DNA of 64,000 bases from Blasia pusilla. Its lineage: Eukaryota > Marchantiophyta > Marchantiopsida > Blasiales. Of this stretch, positions 45,795 to 56,659 are shown one piece after another. The stretch covers positions 14,570,001-14,634,000 of the forward strand of contig CM114275.1 of assembly GCA_050084515.1 (NCBI GenBank), given 5' to 3'. The position numbers and the translations under genes were made by a program. Position 1 is the stretch's first letter; the number at the start of each line of letters is the position of its first letter. Below the pieces are notes generated by a model that saw only the letters and a list, made by a program, of their open reading frames with translations, searched no databases and had not been told where the DNA came from.

Positions 45795-45914
45795 AAGAGC
45801 TTTGGAGCTTATTCTCTCTCTTTTTAACCTCTTGGCATCAAGCGAAAAAGTTGTGGTCCTCCTTGCCTTGTGAGTAACCCAAGACTCTCATTAGGAGAGT
45901 GGGTTTGGTTTGAC

Positions 45915-45957
<43 letters not shown>

Positions 45958-45990
45958 GTGCACACTTGTTGAGTGATATTGATTTATAGA
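45795..45990. repeat. Inverted LTR fragment with (GA)n microsatellite
   Basis: The reverse complement resembles the core of the 38161/44807 LTRs: CTCTTGGCAT, GTAACCCAAG, CTCTCATTAGGAGAGTGGGT and TTTGGTTTGA appear in the opposite orientation. A run of about 19 GA units sits at 45917-45955. It is probably the edge of a related element inserted the other way round. Confidence 0.6.
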
Positions 45991-46079
45991 GAGAAATGCT
46001 CTCTCTTGCTCATTTCCCGAGTGCCACCTTGGTCAGAAAGATTAGTGGCTTTGCAATGGAGCTAAAATCTTTGACATAT

Positions 46080-46765
46080 TGTTGGTAAAATTTGGCTAAT
46101 CCCATAAACGTACAAACTCAACTCATATATGTAAGGCTTAATGTATGAGATATCCTCTACCTTCGTATGTTGAACACCAAGGCCATGTAGGTATATTGTG
46201 TGACCCAAGTATTCAATTTGGTTCTAGAAGAACTTGCACTTTCTTGAATGTAGCTTTAGTCCATGATACATCAATCGTCGAAACACATCCTCTAAATGTT
46301 TAAGGACTACAAGATCATCAATATAACACCTGGAAAAATCCACACCTGCCAAGGTCCTATCCATGACCCTTTGAAACTCTACAAGGGCATTCTTTAACCT
46401 AAATGGTACGAACAGCCATTTGTACAAACAATCCTTCCCGTGAGGATCCATGCCCCAAAATACTATCTTCCAATCTAATAGGCAGCTAATGGTATCCGGC
46501 TTGGAGATCCAAAGAACTAAAGATCTTCGCATGCCCAATAGCATCAAAGATATCCTCACGAGTGGGTATGGCATACCTATCGGACTCCATCTTTGAATTG
46601 ATAGGTTAGTAATCTCCACACATCCATATATCCGTCCACTTGCCATGCACATCTTTCTTGGCAAGCATGACAATGGAAAATGCATACTCTATATGCGATA
46701 ACTCTACTAGTCTTACTCCAACCAAGTCTCGCTCTCGCTTTGAATAAGGACCCTTTCCATGTCAC
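46080..46765 (-). pseudogene. Gypsy reverse transcriptase fragment
   Basis: The minus-strand product includes CHACQERCAWQVDGYMDVW, then DPHGKDCLYKWLFVPFRLKNALVEFQ and RVMDRTLAGVDFSRCYIDDLVV, with the catalytic YIDD. Reading frames shift twice. It lies downstream of the Gypsy-2 integrase on the same strand, so it belongs to another element. Confidence 0.8.
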
Positions 46766-46829
46766 TATATCTTTAGGATCGTCGGGAGATTGGCATGTCG
46801 CTACATAATCTAATACGGATCCCCATACC

Positions 46830-49783
46830 CTTCAACGTACCCAAATTATGCATATTGAATGCAAAACAATTCCTATAACTCCTAAGGAATTGGTATATCC
46901 GACAATGATCTCCTCATGTCTAGCTCCAAAGTCTATGGTCCATATCTGGCTCCCAAGTCTCCATCGTGCCTATTGTAGGATACCTAAACTCGTTAAATGG
47001 ATTTCCCTATGAGTGATAAGCACTTTAGGAAGACCATGATGGACAAAGACTGTCTTGATGTAGATCCTAGCCGACTCTGATGAAGTAACAATCTTCTTGG
47101 TTGGACGAAGGTGTATCATCTTACTTAGTCTATCCACAAAAACTACACTAGAGTCATATCCTTTTATTATATATGGTAGCTCACAAACAAGATCCAGAGT
47201 GACTTATTCCCAATATTTTTGAGGTGTTGGAATGGGTTGTAACAATCCTGCTGGTTTTGTGTTATTGACCTTGATTTGTTGATAAATCAATTCCTTACAT
47301 ATACGTCAACATCTTCTCTCATTTTGGGCCAATAGTATGCTTGTTGTAATCCCTCTAAGGATTGTTTAGCTCCCATATGACCCGCAATGACTATGTTGTG
47401 AGCTTCAGAAAATACTTGAGTGCGTAACTGTGGATCTTGTGGGATCCATACTTTACCTTTATGGAAAATCAATCATTGAGTCTTGTGTACTTTCTTGGTC
47501 TGAATAGCAACTGCAGTTTCTTTATCCTCCTTTGTGGCTTTGGACAACTTTTTCCACCAACCATAGTGAATCTCCACTTCATACATGATATTCATATGTG
47601 ATATACGAGTTAGGGCATCCGCCAAGTGCTTCTTTCCTTCCACATAGATAATTTTTATGGTGATTTATTGTTGCCATTCTGCCCATTGAATTTTACGTTT
47701 GGAAAGCTCCTTTTGGGACTCTTAGTAGACCAAGGGCTTATGATAAGTCTCTACTACAAACTCTTTCTCGTCCGAGTAATGTTTCCAATGTTTTGTTGCC
47801 AACACAAGAGCAAGTTCTTCTCGCTTAGTTGTATGGTAGTTTTGCTCCGCTCGCAATAGCTTGCAAGAAAAGAAGGCAATAGGATGCCATTCATCCTCCC
47901 ATTCTTGTTGTAGTATTCCTGCAATGCTAGAACCTGAAGCATCTGTGGCTAACTTGATGGGTCGATTAGGATCATACTACTTTAAAATAGGGCTTTTGAT
48001 CAAGGCATCTTTTAATGATTGAAAATTAGTCTCTTGTGATCTGCCCCAATTCCATTTTTTGTCCTTTCCCTAGTCAAGCTGTCACGGATTGTGTAATTTG
48101 AGCAAAATCTTTGATAAAATCTTGTCAACGTTAGAAAACTCTTGAATTGAGTTTGATCCTTAAATGCACTCCATTTTTGGATTGCTTCTACCTTCTCACT
48201 CATCACTTGAATGCCTTCTACCTTCTCACTCATTACGATGCCCTAGATTATCAACTCTGTCTTATCGAACTCACATTTTGAAGCTTTAGCATACAACTCA
48301 TTATCTCTTAAGATTTGAACGACTTCTCATAGATGATTTTTATGCTCCTCTATGGTTTTACTTTAAATCAAGATATCATCTAAGAATACAATGACAAACT
48401 TGTCTAAATATGGATAAAAGATATCATTCAATATGTATACCCATATACGTTGGAGGTGCATAAGTAAGACCAAATGGCATGACTAAGTATTTAATGTGTC
48501 CATATTTAGTACGAAAAGAAATTTTGGGCACACCTTCATCCGCAATTCAAATTTGGTTGTAATCGCTTCTAAGATCAAGTTTGGTGAACTATTTTGCTCC
48601 CTGTAACTGGTCAAAAAAATCATCCATTTTTTGTGATGGATATTATTTTATACTATTTGTTAATTTAGTGCTCGATAGTCGATACATAATTACATGCTTC
48701 CATCTTTCTTTTATACAAAAAGAACAAGGGCTCCATATGGCGAGACGTTTGGTTGGATGAAATCTTTCTGCAACATCTCCTTCATTTGGGCTTTGCATTC
48801 TTCTAATTCCCTTGGAGCTAAGCGGTAAGGAGCCTTACATGGTGGTGTGCTTCCTAGAAGGCCCTCAATCTTGTGGTCTATCCTCCGTTTGGGTGGTAAC
48901 TCTGATGGTTAATCCTTTGGGAAGATATCTTTATATTCCTCCAATACTTCTCTCGACTCGTCTGGTACCTTTGAATATTTGTTTCAAACCATCCACATCT
49001 CTTATTAAACCTCAAAAACATACATTTTGATGTTTGATGGCGGTGTTTCCTATTATATTTAGGAATATGGTTCTATGACGTGATCTAACTCTATCTCCAT
49101 AAAGCTTCCACTCTCGGGTCTTCACAATTTTTTTATCTCCAATCTAGCTCTGGATTGTACTATTCCATCCAAGGTATCCCCAAGATAACATCATAACGTG
49201 CTAATCTAATGACCTTCATCTCCAACTCTTCCTGATACTTTCCTATCCTCAACTCTACCTTTCGAGGAAGCTTCTCAATCTTTTCGGTTTGCCCCTTTGG
49301 CAATTCTACCTCTTTTTTTATCCCTCTCTAAAGCTAAGTCTGATTTCATAGTTATGGATCTTGAAAGGAAGTTTTATGTTGCACTAGGATCAATCAACAC
49401 TCTAACTTGGGATCCTTCTACTTCCCCATTTATAACAATGAGACATGTTTCTCCTCTCTTTAAACCATTTACTTCCACATATTTTTGTCGATCCTCACCT
49501 TTTTTCCTTTTGTTAGAACCAGTATATAGGTGAGGCACGATTATTGGTGGTTGGCGTTTCCTTGAGGTCCGCCTTCTTCGCCATCTTCTTCCATGTGTCC
49601 TCCTTCAAGATGATTAAGATGGCGACCATATGGCTTATTTTTGAGCCTCCAAAGATGAAAATTCATAGCTATATGACCATATCTACCACACTTAAAATAT
49701 TGGCGTGTATATCTTCAGACTTCAAATTCTCTCCCTCCTCTAGGAACCTCGACCTTGTCGATTCGAGGAAAAATCCCTTGTAT
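46830..49783 (-). mobile_element. Gypsy-2 LTR retrotransposon body, decayed
   Basis: Minus-strand order: knuckle-like region (about 49690-49640), protease (about 49440-49400, VLIDPSATxNFLS with Ser in place of Gly), RT (about 48900-48250), RT end and RNase H (48233-47640; KVEAIQKWSAFKDQTQFKSF), integrase zinc domain (47472-47287; AHNIVIAGHMGAKQSLEGL, YYWPKMREDVDVYVRN), integrase core (about 47163-46980; VVFVDRLSKMIHL). No LTR is visible: Copia-3 begins at 49784 and the other end runs into the RT fragment. Confidence 0.7.
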
Positions 49784-50243
49784 TGTTGGATTCTCAATGT
49801 CCACTTCTTTGAGCATCATTCATTTGATTGGCCTCCTTGTATGAGGAGAAGCCTAGATTGATGGTTCTGACTTAGACGTCAAACGAGTCATAGTAATATG
49901 ACGTAGGTGGTTTATGGAGTAGCGTTACTAGGATTATCTAACCCTATATTGTATCAGGGTGCAAGGCACCTTGATGCAATATAGGGTTAGATAATCCTTA
50001 CAATGCAACATAGAGCAACATTTTTCTATAAATAAAAATCAAGAAAAATAGGTTAAAAACCCTAGTTTCTCGAGTAGTGAAATAGTCGAGAGCCGCAACG
50101 ATAGCGCATTCTTGTATGTCAAGTTATCTCCATGTTTAGGTTTCATTGCAGCTCTTATGTGAGTGCACGGACGGACTATGCCACTTTGTATCTCCAAGTT
50201 TTGTAAAATATTTCAGTGTTTTCGTCACTTTTGTTTTCTCACA
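49784..50243 (+). repeat. Copia-3 5' LTR
   Basis: About 460 bp, TGTTGG...TCTCACA, followed by TGGTATTAAAGTAG, a primer-binding site of the initiator-Met type with changes (50244-50257). It contains the palindrome at 49931-49997. Confidence 0.6.
49931..49997. repeat. 67-bp near-perfect palindrome in the Copia-3 LTR
   Basis: Outer arms of 21 bp at 49931-49951 and 49977-49997 are exact reverse complements (GGATTATCTAACCCTATATT is the first 20 bases of the left one). The inner part (ATCAGGGTGC ... GCACCTTGAT) continues the symmetry almost to the centre. It could form a long hairpin in DNA or RNA. Confidence 0.85.
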
Positions 50244-50315
50244 TGGTATTAAAGTAGTAGGTTTTCCAATATTTTAGGTCTGGAGATCTTGTGTGTTTGC
50301 ACAAAATCTTGAGAG

Positions 50316-51072
50316 ATGGCTACTTCTTTGTTGGTTTATGCTGGCCCTCCCCTCTTGGGTGAAGGGAAGTTAGATGGGCCTAACTATACATTCTGGAAGT
50401 TCAAAATGAGAACTTTGCTCAAATCATTTGAGATCTGAGAGACGGCCACAGGGATTGATTCAAATCCACAAGCTACTTTGAGTTATGCATGTTTATGTTC
50501 ATCTGGTGATATCGATCCTATTCTATTGTTGGCATGGAAACGTTGATGCTCTATATACGATTATTACAAATGTAACTGATTTTATCATGACTCTCATTCG
50601 ACATACGACCAGTGCTCTTGAGGTGTGGAACATTACGAAGAATCAATATGAAACGAGGAATAAGACTCGGATTCAAAATTTGGAGAATCAACTTACGTCC
50701 GAGAAATTTTTGAGAAGGAGAAAGTGCCGAGCAAATTTTGACAAGGATCAAGAATCTTCAAGATCAGATGGCGTCCGTAGGAATTTCAAGTCTAGCAAAG
50801 ATTTGGCACGTCGATGCATAAGGATTTTGCCTCTTAGGTATGACAGTTTGGTCACTACATTGAATACTCAAGTCAGAATCACGTCGCTTACTTTTGAACA
50901 ATTTAGTGCAATGTTGGTAGAAGAGGAAATGCGTTTCAAAGCTAGAGAAGGAAGTGATGCAGCATTTACTGCTAATGTACAGAGAGGTAGAAATCAAGAT
51001 TACAGTTCAAATGTCAACAAGAAGATCCTTACAGCCTCTACAAGAGCCCATCGTTGTTACTGTTGGGAATAA
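50316..51072 (+). pseudogene. Copia-3 gag
   Basis: Starts MATSLLVYAGPPLLGEGKLD with NYTFWKFKMRTLL, then a stop. The frame 50485-51072 includes SALEVWNITKNQYETRNK, ARRCIRILPLRYDSLVTTLN and SAMLVEEEMRFKA, the gag core. Confidence 0.75.
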
Positions 51073-51151
51073 TGCAAAGTGCCTTGTAGAAGGGAAAGGC
51101 ACAATTTCTATAGTCTCACAAAAATGAGATGAAAAGAAGTTAACTGATGTA

Positions 51152-52342
51152 TTGTACGTACCAAAGTTGAAGCGTAATTTGATTTCAGTAGCAATATTAT
51201 GTGATAGTGATTTAGAAGTTCGTTTCAAGAAAACTGGAGCAGTCATTGCGGATGCCAATGGGAAAGTAGCAGGAGAAGGTATACAACGTGGAAATTTCTA
51301 CGAGTTGTATGCTTTCATGACAAGTGTAGGTACAAATCTTAGTAGTAGTAAGTTGTGGCATGAAAGAAGATTTGGTCACCTAAGCTTTCCCTTACTATGT
51401 CAGAATAAAAAAGCTAGCATGGTTGTTCATTTACCAACAATTTTAGGAGTATCGAATATATGTGAACCTTGTATCATGGGCAAGCAACACCGACAACCAT
51501 TTCCACAAGAGTCCAACAACAGAGCAAAGGCTCCTCTAGAGCTGATACGTGATGACCTCTGTGGTAAAATTAGAACATTGGCATTAGGTGGTTCTTCCTA
51601 CTTCTTTTTAGATGTCGATGATTATAGTAGGAAGATGTGGGTGTATTTCCTTTGTGATAAGGCAAGTGCTTTTGGAAAATTTAAAGTATGGCACAAGTTG
51701 GTTGAGAAAGCGACAGGAAAGAAGGTATAGAAGTTTGACTGATCGAGGAGGAGAATTCTTATCAACACAATTCAACAAATATTTGGGGAGCATGGAATCA
51801 AGCGACAGTTAACCATGACACATACACGAGAACAAAATTGAGTTGTTGAGCCTCGAAACTGTACAGTGGTGGAGATGGTAAGATGTATGATGAAAGCAAA
51901 AGGATTGACTGAAGGATTTTGGGTTGAAGTTGTTAATACTTCCGTTTATATTATAAATAGAAGTGCTACCAAGTTAGTGCAAGGCATGAATCCTCATCAA
52001 TCATACTCATGTAAGATACCATCAGTCCAACATTTCAGGACTTTTGGTAGTGATTGCTTTGTACATATTCTTGAAGCATCTAGGACCAAGCAAGAGTCCA
52101 AGAGCATGAAGTGCATCTTTATGGGATACAGTGATGAGTCTAAAGCTTATCGCCTATGGTGTCCCGAGGCAAAGAAGATGCTTGTGAGTTGTGATGTGGT
52201 ATTCGAGGAACAACCTCGTCAAGTGGCCGATATCAGTGGTCCGTCCACATTATCATCAAACAAAGAGATAATCCACCAGAGCACACCATCAATGTTTACA
52301 CCAGATCATCAAGAAGAAGAATTTGGTGATGATAACAAATAG
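51152..52342 (+). pseudogene. Copia-3 integrase region
   Basis: LKRNLISVAILCDSDLEV is the pre-integrase leader. LWHERRFGHLSFPLL and CEPCIMGKQHRQPF form the zinc site. SYFFLDVDDYSRKMWVYFL is integrase core (VDD in place of IDD). The SDRGGEF and ERKN blocks are frameshifted or mutated (TDRGGEFL, EPRNCTVVEMVR). 51866-52342 holds the end (IFMGYSDESKAYRLW). Confidence 0.8.
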
Positions 52343-52499
52343 CACCCTGCTCTTCCATTACGGTCGTCATACCCTAAGTGGATAAAGCAGCTCTTGGATG
52401 GTAAGGATCCACCACCAGCTAATGAAGTTGTTACACATCAAAGGAGATCCAAGAGACTAGAGGAGCAAATAGACCTTCCGAACATCTCGTCAACATGGC

Positions 52500-54024
52500 C
52501 TTGATGAGAGAGGTCTTGAAGGAGGAAGAGACATCATGCTTGGATGAGGCCCTTGCTCATCATCAATGGAGAGAGGCCATGCAGATGGAGATGGATGCTA
52601 TTCAAAGAAATGAAACTAGACTTTGGTTGAGAAGCCAAAGGACAGTAAGATAATACGCACAAAGTGGGTGTACAAGACCAAGTACAAGTCGGAAGGTACA
52701 TTGCATAAATTCAAAGCAAGGTTGGTTGCACAAGGATGTTCACAAATTGAAGGTTTTAATTATTATGAGACTTTTGCTCCAACTACGAGGATGACAACCA
52801 TTCAAATCGTTCTAGCGGTGGCAAGAACAAGACGTTGGCATGTATAACAATACGATGTGAAGTCTGCCTTTCTGAACGGGAGTCTCAATGAGGAGTTGTA
52901 TGTATTTCAACCACCACATTTTGAGACACCCGGATCAGAAGAGAAAGTGTGTTTGCTTCATCGAGCATTATATGGGTTGAAGCAAGCCCCAAGGATATGG
53001 TATCAACGAATAGATACATTCTTTCGAGAGAAGGGTCTCATCAAAAGCCCGTCAAAAGCAAATTTGTATGTGTTTTGCGAAGATGGGATGTATATGTTGA
53101 TAGTCCTATATGTGGATGATCTGATCATCAGAGGAGACCATAGTAAGAAAATATAGGAAATGAAGGGAGTGTTGAAATCTGAGTTTGAAATGTCAAATTT
53201 ATATATTTTGCACTACTTTACAGGGCTGGAGATTTGGAAATAGTTAGATTCTATTTTTTCTCTTAACAAAAGTCTGCTAGAGAAATCTTGAAGGCATTCG
53301 GTATGATCGAGTGGAAGGCAATTGTTTTGCCAATGGAGTTAGAGTTGAAACTCTCAATGGAGGATGTTTCACAATTGGTACATGAAAAGTTGTACACAAA
53401 ACTTGTAGGCAGTTTGACATTAGCTTTGTTGTGGGAGTGTTGAGTTGGTTCTTAACTAAGCCTCGTGAGAACCATTGGATGGTAGGGATGCGTGTGTTGA
53501 AGTACATCAAAGGCACTATCGAGTATGGCATGACCTATGGATCAGGGACGGAAATGATAACCTTTTGTGATTCGGCTTAGGCAAGCGATTCAGATTCTCG
53601 GAGATCCGTTTTGCATTATTGCTTCTTGGTAGGATCAGGTGTGGTGTCATGGGTAAACAAGAAGCAACCTACAATGGTTCTTTCTTCTACCGAGGCAGAG
53701 TACAAGGCGTCTGGTCATGATTTTTGTGAAGCAATATGGTTGAGATGAATATTGGAGGACATAGGAGAAGCACCAGAAAGTGCTACTGTAATATGGTGTG
53801 ACAATCAGAGTTGCATTGCCATAGCACATAATCTTATGTTTCATGCTTGTACGAAGCACATAGAAATCCTATATCATTTTTTTCGTGAGTTGATCGAGAG
53901 AGAGGTTTTGAAGTTAGTCTATTGTCCAACAGAGGATAATCGTGCAGACATCTTCATGAAAGGTTTGAGTATAGATCAGCTTCACCGACATGTGAAGGGT
54001 CTTGGCATCGGTCCAAGACAGTAG
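52500..54024 (+). pseudogene. Copia-3 reverse transcriptase and RNase H
   Basis: RT blocks: IIRTKWVYKTKYKSEGTLHK, ARLVAQGCSQIEGFNY, QYDVKSAFLNGSLNEELYV, ALYGLKQAPRIWY, LIVLYVDDLII. RNase H: SSTEAEYKA, WCDNQSCIAIA, ADIFMKGLS. Stops at about 52847, 53154 and 53747 and frameshifts near 53270-53430 inactivate it. Confidence 0.85.
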
Positions 54025-54041
54025 TCCACATGAGAGTGGAT

Positions 54042-54096
54042 ATTAAGGGGAAGTGTTGGATTCTCAACATCCACTTCTTTGAGCACCATTAATGTT
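54042..54096 (+). repeat. Copia-3 polypurine tract and start of 3' LTR
   Basis: ATTAAGGGGAAG precedes TGTTGGATTCTCAACATCCA at 54054. Similarity to the 5' LTR ends after about 43 bp. Confidence 0.6.
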
Positions 54097-55555
54097 GCAA
54101 CCCTTGTAACCAAACAATACCAAATAGGTGCCAAGCGGAACATCAAAACTCAAGTAGACTCACGTTGCAATGATCGCGCTTTGGAGAGGCTTTTGGAAAG
54201 GTCTCTTGGAAAATTCCAAGAGACGAAACGTGGAATAGATTTGTGCGCTTCATGCATTAGTGGTCGCGACAAGGAAACCAAGACCAAATGCGAGCCAAGA
54301 CTTTAGATGAGTTCAGTCTTGGAAGGTTTGTTGCCAAAGAGGTGAGAACCAGTTTTGGAACACGACTAGTGTTTGGGGAATTTGAATGTGTTTTAGACCA
54401 TAACGTTTATCCCCAAGATGTGTTTGTCTCACCAGGTAATACATGGCCAGCACACAACCCAGGTGAAACTGTTGCTAGTTCCACCAGTTCGGTCCCATGT
54501 AAGAGCTTAGGGCCAGATCAGAAGATCAGATCTGCAAGATATACTCCTTAACTACTGTAAACCCCACCTCTTTACCTTAAGAGGCTGGGGGAACTCTCTC
54601 CACTTCAGTATCACAATCCTATCCTCACCCTACTAACCAAAACTCCTTCCTTTCTCTTGAGTGCTTTGAGTGGAGTGGCCAGTGGAACCCAACAAGCACA
54701 CTCTACTTAGAATTCACAGTCAAGGATGACCACGGCAGCATAAGGTCCTCCAATGTGCTGCCTTGGACTAGTTGAATGTACCAAGGCATCCTCTAAAGTA
54801 CACCCGACTCCTAACCGATCAGGTAGTGCAATCACCTTCTTCTTCTCCTCGTACCTTGCTGATCTGCTGTTCTCCCTTCTTGTTCAGGTAGTAGGAGACT
54901 TAACAGGCTGAGCCCATGGTCTTCTACCTACAGGGGAGCTCAAGCATGACCCTCTCTCTCTCTCTCCACTCACTAACTCTTATCACTTACCAGACCTGGA
55001 AGTCCAAGTTGTCACACCCTGGAAGTAATCATGTGATTGGTGTCAAAGGCCAAGCTTAGGTGGGCAGAACAGCAGGCTTTCCAAGCACACCTTGGTGGAG
55101 CATAATCTTGGAACCCAAGCTTGCCTCCCCTCTACTGGTAGATCCTCTTGTCCTCTCCCTGCACTTTTGAATGATTAGTTGAATCATCTCCAAGAATCTC
55201 CCTTCATCAAGCCCTCCCCCAACTCATCACTCAATCATGCACATACTCAGATACAAGGCAATGGTGTGAACTCATTTCACAGGGCTACCTCCTGTGTATC
55301 ACAAAATCATAGAGTACATGAGAGACCTTCTTAGTCTCAGCCCCCCCTTCAAGCACACTACACACTACCTAGACCTGGGAGCACAAAACTGTGCTGGTTA
55401 GCTTGGCTCAAGAGATCGAGTGTCTACTAGCCAACAGCATGTCTATGCCCCCTTCAAGCAAACCCACCAGAGTATTTATAAGTGAAGTTGAGAGCCCTCT
55501 TCTTCCTTGAGCTTCTCTGGTATTCTGGGTTCCTACCTTCCTAAAAATCTACCTC
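54097..55555. other. Unassigned, probably LTR-derived
   Basis: No domain-bearing ORF. The pyrimidine-rich text from about 54550 to 55550 would be purine-rich on the minus strand, and lies where the 3' LTR of the minus-strand Gypsy with the 56093-56525 integrase tail should be. I could not find the matching 5' LTR. Confidence 0.3.
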
Positions 55556-56092
55556 CCCCTAAGCATCTACTCCAAGGCATCTACTGCCTGAAATTTCGAC
55601 CTCATCTACTTCTGAACCTGTTCTCACTAGCATTTCCCAAGCTTGCTTCTTCTCAAGCTGGTTCGAGATTCCCTTGGGTGCTCCTCACCTGATCTCACCT
55701 GATCTCCTCAGCTGCTCCTCACCTGATCTCCCTGCTGCTCCTCAGCTGATAATTACTTCCCTGCTGCTCCTCAGCTGATAATTACTTCCCTGCTGCTCCT
55801 CAGCTGATAATTACTTCCCTACTGCTCCTCACCTGATCTCACCTGATCTCCTCAGCTGCTCCTCACCTGATCTCCTCAGCTGCTCCTCACCTGATCTCAC
55901 CTGATCTCCTCAGCTGCTCCTCACCTGATCTCCCCTAAGCATCTACTCCAAGGCATCTACTGCCTGAAATTTCGACCTCATCTACTTCTGAACATGTTCT
56001 CACTAGCATTTCCCAAGCTTGCTTCTTCTCAAGCTGGTTTGAGATTACCTTGGGTGCTCCTCACCTGATCTCCCTGCTGCTCCTCAGCTGAT
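55556..56092. repeat. Minisatellite and flanking direct duplication
   Basis: The core 55681-55932 alternates units such as CTGCTCCTCAGCTGATAATT with ACTTCCCTG, and CTCCTCACCTGATCTC, in arrays of about 25-36 bp. It is flanked by two copies of a 140-bp sequence (55556-55700 and 55933-56075), both starting CCCCTAAGCATCTACTCCAA and differing at few positions. This suggests slippage and unequal exchange within an LTR. Confidence 0.75.
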
Positions 56093-56525
56093 AAGGCCTA
56101 AACAGTCGAATGTGTAGCTTTCCTGGAAACTTTTGGGGTCGACTATCATACATCAGCACCATGTCCCCCTCCTTCACTGGATCATGTTGTATTCGGTTAT
56201 CAAACCTCATCTTCCTTTGGTGCTGAACGGCCTTGGTCTTCTCTAATGCTGCCTTTCTCTCCTCCTCTAGGGCATCAATCATATCCAGCCTGCTATCTTT
56301 GCCACCTTCAGGTTGGAAGTGCCCTTCTAGAGTATGATCAGTCTTCAACTCCAACTCTACTACCGGGAGAGGGTTCTGCCCATACACTAAGAAGTAGGGA
56401 CTTTTCCCTGTGGTGCTCTTCTCAGCTGAGTTGTAAGCATGGACAGCTGAAGCTAATTTCCTGTCCCAACCCTGATATGTGAGCTGCCACTATCTTGGTC
56501 CAAATGGCACCAATGATCCCATTTA
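56093..56525 (-). pseudogene. Duplicate Gypsy-3 integrase tail
   Basis: Nearly identical to 56800-57235: MYGQNPLPVVELELKTDHTL, KMRFDNRIQHDPVKEGDMVL, FPGKLHIR. After HIR the frame is lost and the minisatellite begins. It is a second copy of the same family placed head to tail. Confidence 0.8.
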
Positions 56526-56659
56526 AATTGCAGATTGTTGTTCTAGCTCCTTCTACTCACCTAACTAGAGTCCCAAAAATATCTAACACACATGGGAGCC
56601 ACTCATGAAGGGGCGCACATATAATCCCAAGGCCAGCTTGCAAACGCCCCGAGAGCATG

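Larger units (their letters stand above)
49784..54096 (+). mobile_element. Copia-3 LTR retrotransposon, decayed
   Basis: A Copia family different from Copia-1/2. It starts TGTTGGATTCTCA at 49784 within Gypsy-2 and shows the same start at 54054 after a purine tract. gag, integrase, RT and RNase H are recognisable but broken. The zinc knuckle and protease active site are missing between 51072 and 51152. Only the first ~43 bp of the 3' LTR match the 5' LTR. The rest of the 3' side is rearranged. Confidence 0.8.

Noticed and set aside
45917-45955. (GA)n run as a promoter GAGA element
   Set aside because: It lies in a dead LTR fragment with no gene next to it. A microsatellite is sufficient.
55681-55932. 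CRISPR-like array of short repeats
   Set aside because: Units are contiguous or separated by related words, with no unique spacers. It is a minisatellite in a plant genome.
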